Shown here piece after piece: positions 4,099-5,148 of a DNA stretch of 5,148 nt. A model generated the notes under the pieces. That model had not been told where the DNA came from and ran no database searches. It saw only the letters and a program-made list of their open reading frames with translations. Within the stretch, counting starts at the first letter, position 1. Every line of letters begins with the position of its first letter. The translations under genes and the position numbers were made by a program. This DNA comes from Lautropia sp. SCN 70-15. GTDB taxonomy: Bacteria > Pseudomonadota > Gammaproteobacteria > Burkholderiales > Burkholderiaceae_E. The DNA lies in assembly GCA_001724315.1 (NCBI GenBank), contig MEEC01000214.1, positions 1 to 5,148 of the forward strand, in the 5' to 3' direction.

Positions 4099-5148
4099 TC
4101 AGTGATGCCCGTGCGCGCCGGGCTTGCGGACCTGCAGCTCGAGCGTGGGCGAAGCGCCCTGCGCGGGCGCGTGCGCGGCGCGCGGCGGCTCGGCCGGAGC
4201 GCCCTTCGCGGCGTCGCCCTTCCACTCCCAGGCCACGGTGCCCGGCGGATGCGCGTACCAGCCCGGGTCGCGGTAGTCGTTGGCGGCGAGGCCTTCGCGC
4301 ACCTTGACCACGGTGAACATCCCGCCCATCTCGATCGGACCGAAGGGCCCGCGGCCGGTCATCATCGGCAGGGTGTTCGCCGGCAGCTCCATCTCCATCT
4401 CGCCCATGTCGGCCATGCCGCGATCGCCCATCGCCATGTAGCCGGGCACCAGGCGCTCGATGCGCTTGGCGACCTCGCGGAAGTCGACGCCGATCGTGGT
4501 CGGCACGTCGTGGCCCATCGCGTTCATCGTGTGGTGCGACTTGTGGCAGTGGAAGGCCCAGTCGCCCGGGGCGTCGGCCACGAACTCGATCGCGCGCATC
4601 TGGCCGACGGCCACGTCGGTGGTCACCTCGGGCCAGCGCGCGGTCTTCGGCACCCAGCCGCCGTCGGTGCCCGAGACCTCGAAGTCGTAGCCGTGCAGGT
4701 GGATCGGGTGGTTGGTCATCGTCAGGTTGCCGAAGCGGATCCGAACGCGATCCCCTTTGCGCACGACCAGCGGATCGATGCCCGGGAAGGCCCGGCTGTT
4801 CCAGGTCCACAGGTTGAAGTCGAGCATCGTGTTGATCTTCGGCGTCGCCGACCCGGGCTCGATGTCGTAGGCGTTGATCAGGAAGACGAAATCGCGGTCG
4901 ACCTCGGCGTAGCCGCGCACCGACTTAGGGTTCCTCGGATGCACCACGAGGAAGCCCATCATCCCCATCGCCATCTGCACCATCTCGTCGGCGTGCGGGT
5001 GGTACATGAAGGTGCCCGACTTCGTCATCTCGAACTCGTAGACGAAAGTCTTGCCGACCGGGATCTGCGGCTGCGTGAGGCCCCCGACGCCGTCCATGCC
5101 GCTGGGCAGCAGGATGCCGTGCCAGTGGATGGTCGTGTGCTCGGGCAG
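4099..5148 (-). CDS. Multicopper oxidase (copper-resistance type), C-terminal 349 residues
   Basis: Partial gene: the frame stays open to the right edge and the N-terminus is missing. Numbering from the first visible residue, the four copper-ligand motifs are HWHG (8-11), HPH (50-52), HPIHLHG (147-153) and HCHKSHHTMNAM (200-211). The last contains the type 1 Cys201, His206 and axial Met211. All type 1, 2 and 3 ligand positions are thus intact, so an active laccase-like oxidase is expected, probably oxidising periplasmic Cu(I) to less toxic Cu(II). After the last motif comes a long C-terminal part: a Met-rich stretch (236-277, with YMAMGDRGMADMGEMEMEL) ending in GGMFTVVKVREGL, then a Pro/Ala-rich tail ending GAHGHH. 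This places the Met-rich region after the type 1 site, unlike classical CopA/PcoA where it lies mid-protein, so no gene symbol is given. It is first of the visible genes in the copper operon. Confidence 0.92.
   Translation of the reverse strand: MPEHTTIHWHGILLPSGMDGVGGLTQPQIPVGKTFVYEFEMTKSGTFMYHPHADEMVQMAMGMMGFLVVHPRNPKSVRGYAEVDRDFVFLINAYDIEPGSATPKINTMLDFNLWTWNSRAFPGIDPLVVRKGDRVRIRFGNLTMTNHPIHLHGYDFEVSGTDGGWVPKTARWPEVTTDVAVGQMRAIEFVADAPGDWAFHCHKSHHTMNAMGHDVPTTIGVDFREVAKRIERLVPGYMAMGDRGMADMGEMEMELPANTLPMMTGRGPFGPIEMGGMFTVVKVREGLAANDYRDPGWYAHPPGTVAWEWKGDAAKGAPAEPPRAAHAPAQGASPTLELQVRKPGAHGHH

Noticed and set aside
3345..4307. 320-codon open frame on the + strand opposite the cupredoxin and DUF411 genes
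   Set aside because: Antisense to two genes with complete copper-ligand motifs and good ribosome binding sites; its own product matches nothing.
4061..4810. 249-codon - strand frame overlapping the multicopper oxidase
   Set aside because: Out of frame with the intact copper motifs and of Arg/Asp/Gly-rich low complexity.
1..5148. CRISPR array, tRNA, rRNA, transposase or insertion-sequence ends
   Set aside because: No regularly spaced repeats, cloverleaf, rRNA core sequence, transposase motifs or terminal inverted repeats were seen on either strand.

Overview
The window is GC-rich DNA with strong G/C third-position bias. Gene content and codon use suggest a proteobacterium, most likely a betaproteobacterium of Burkholderiales/Rhodocyclales type; this is inference, since no RNA gene or phylogenetic marker is present. 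It holds four unrelated modules placed side by side.

(1) Positions 1-1289, + strand: the end of a cyclohexanecarboxylate (alicyclic acid) degradation operon. It has the last 37 codons of a BadI-like 2-ketocyclohexanecarboxyl-CoA hydrolase, followed 22 bases later by a complete AliB-like cyclohexanecarboxyl-CoA dehydrogenase. The two act at the end and the start of the same route (cyclohexanecarboxyl-CoA to pimeloyl-CoA). The dehydrogenase has Asp where most acyl-CoA dehydrogenases carry the catalytic Glu.

(2) Positions 1321-1799, - strand: a tiny two-gene unit, a DUF4258-like protein followed by a DUF2283 protein, overlapping by ATGA. Its codon use is less GC-biased than its neighbours. The layout resembles a toxin-antitoxin-type pair, but no activity can be read from the sequence. 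It runs head-on into the dehydrogenase gene.

(3) Positions 1900-3092, + strand: an uncharacterised multi-spanning membrane protein with a visible internal duplication, then about 240 bases without a firm gene, then a possible 61-residue hydrophobic small protein whose end overlaps the next, convergent gene by 10 bases.

(4) Positions 3083-5148, - strand: the downstream part of a periplasmic copper-resistance operon. In transcription order it has a multicopper oxidase (N-terminus outside the window) with a Met-rich C-terminal part, a CopI-like cupredoxin, and a CopG-like DUF411 protein with a CxCC motif. All three should act on periplasmic copper: oxidising Cu(I), binding it, and handling it through a Cys/His/Met site. 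Intergenic gaps are 34 and 4 bases, with good Shine-Dalgarno sequences. The operon promoter and any regulator lie beyond the right edge.

No tRNA, rRNA, insertion sequence, CRISPR array or convincing intrinsic terminator was seen.
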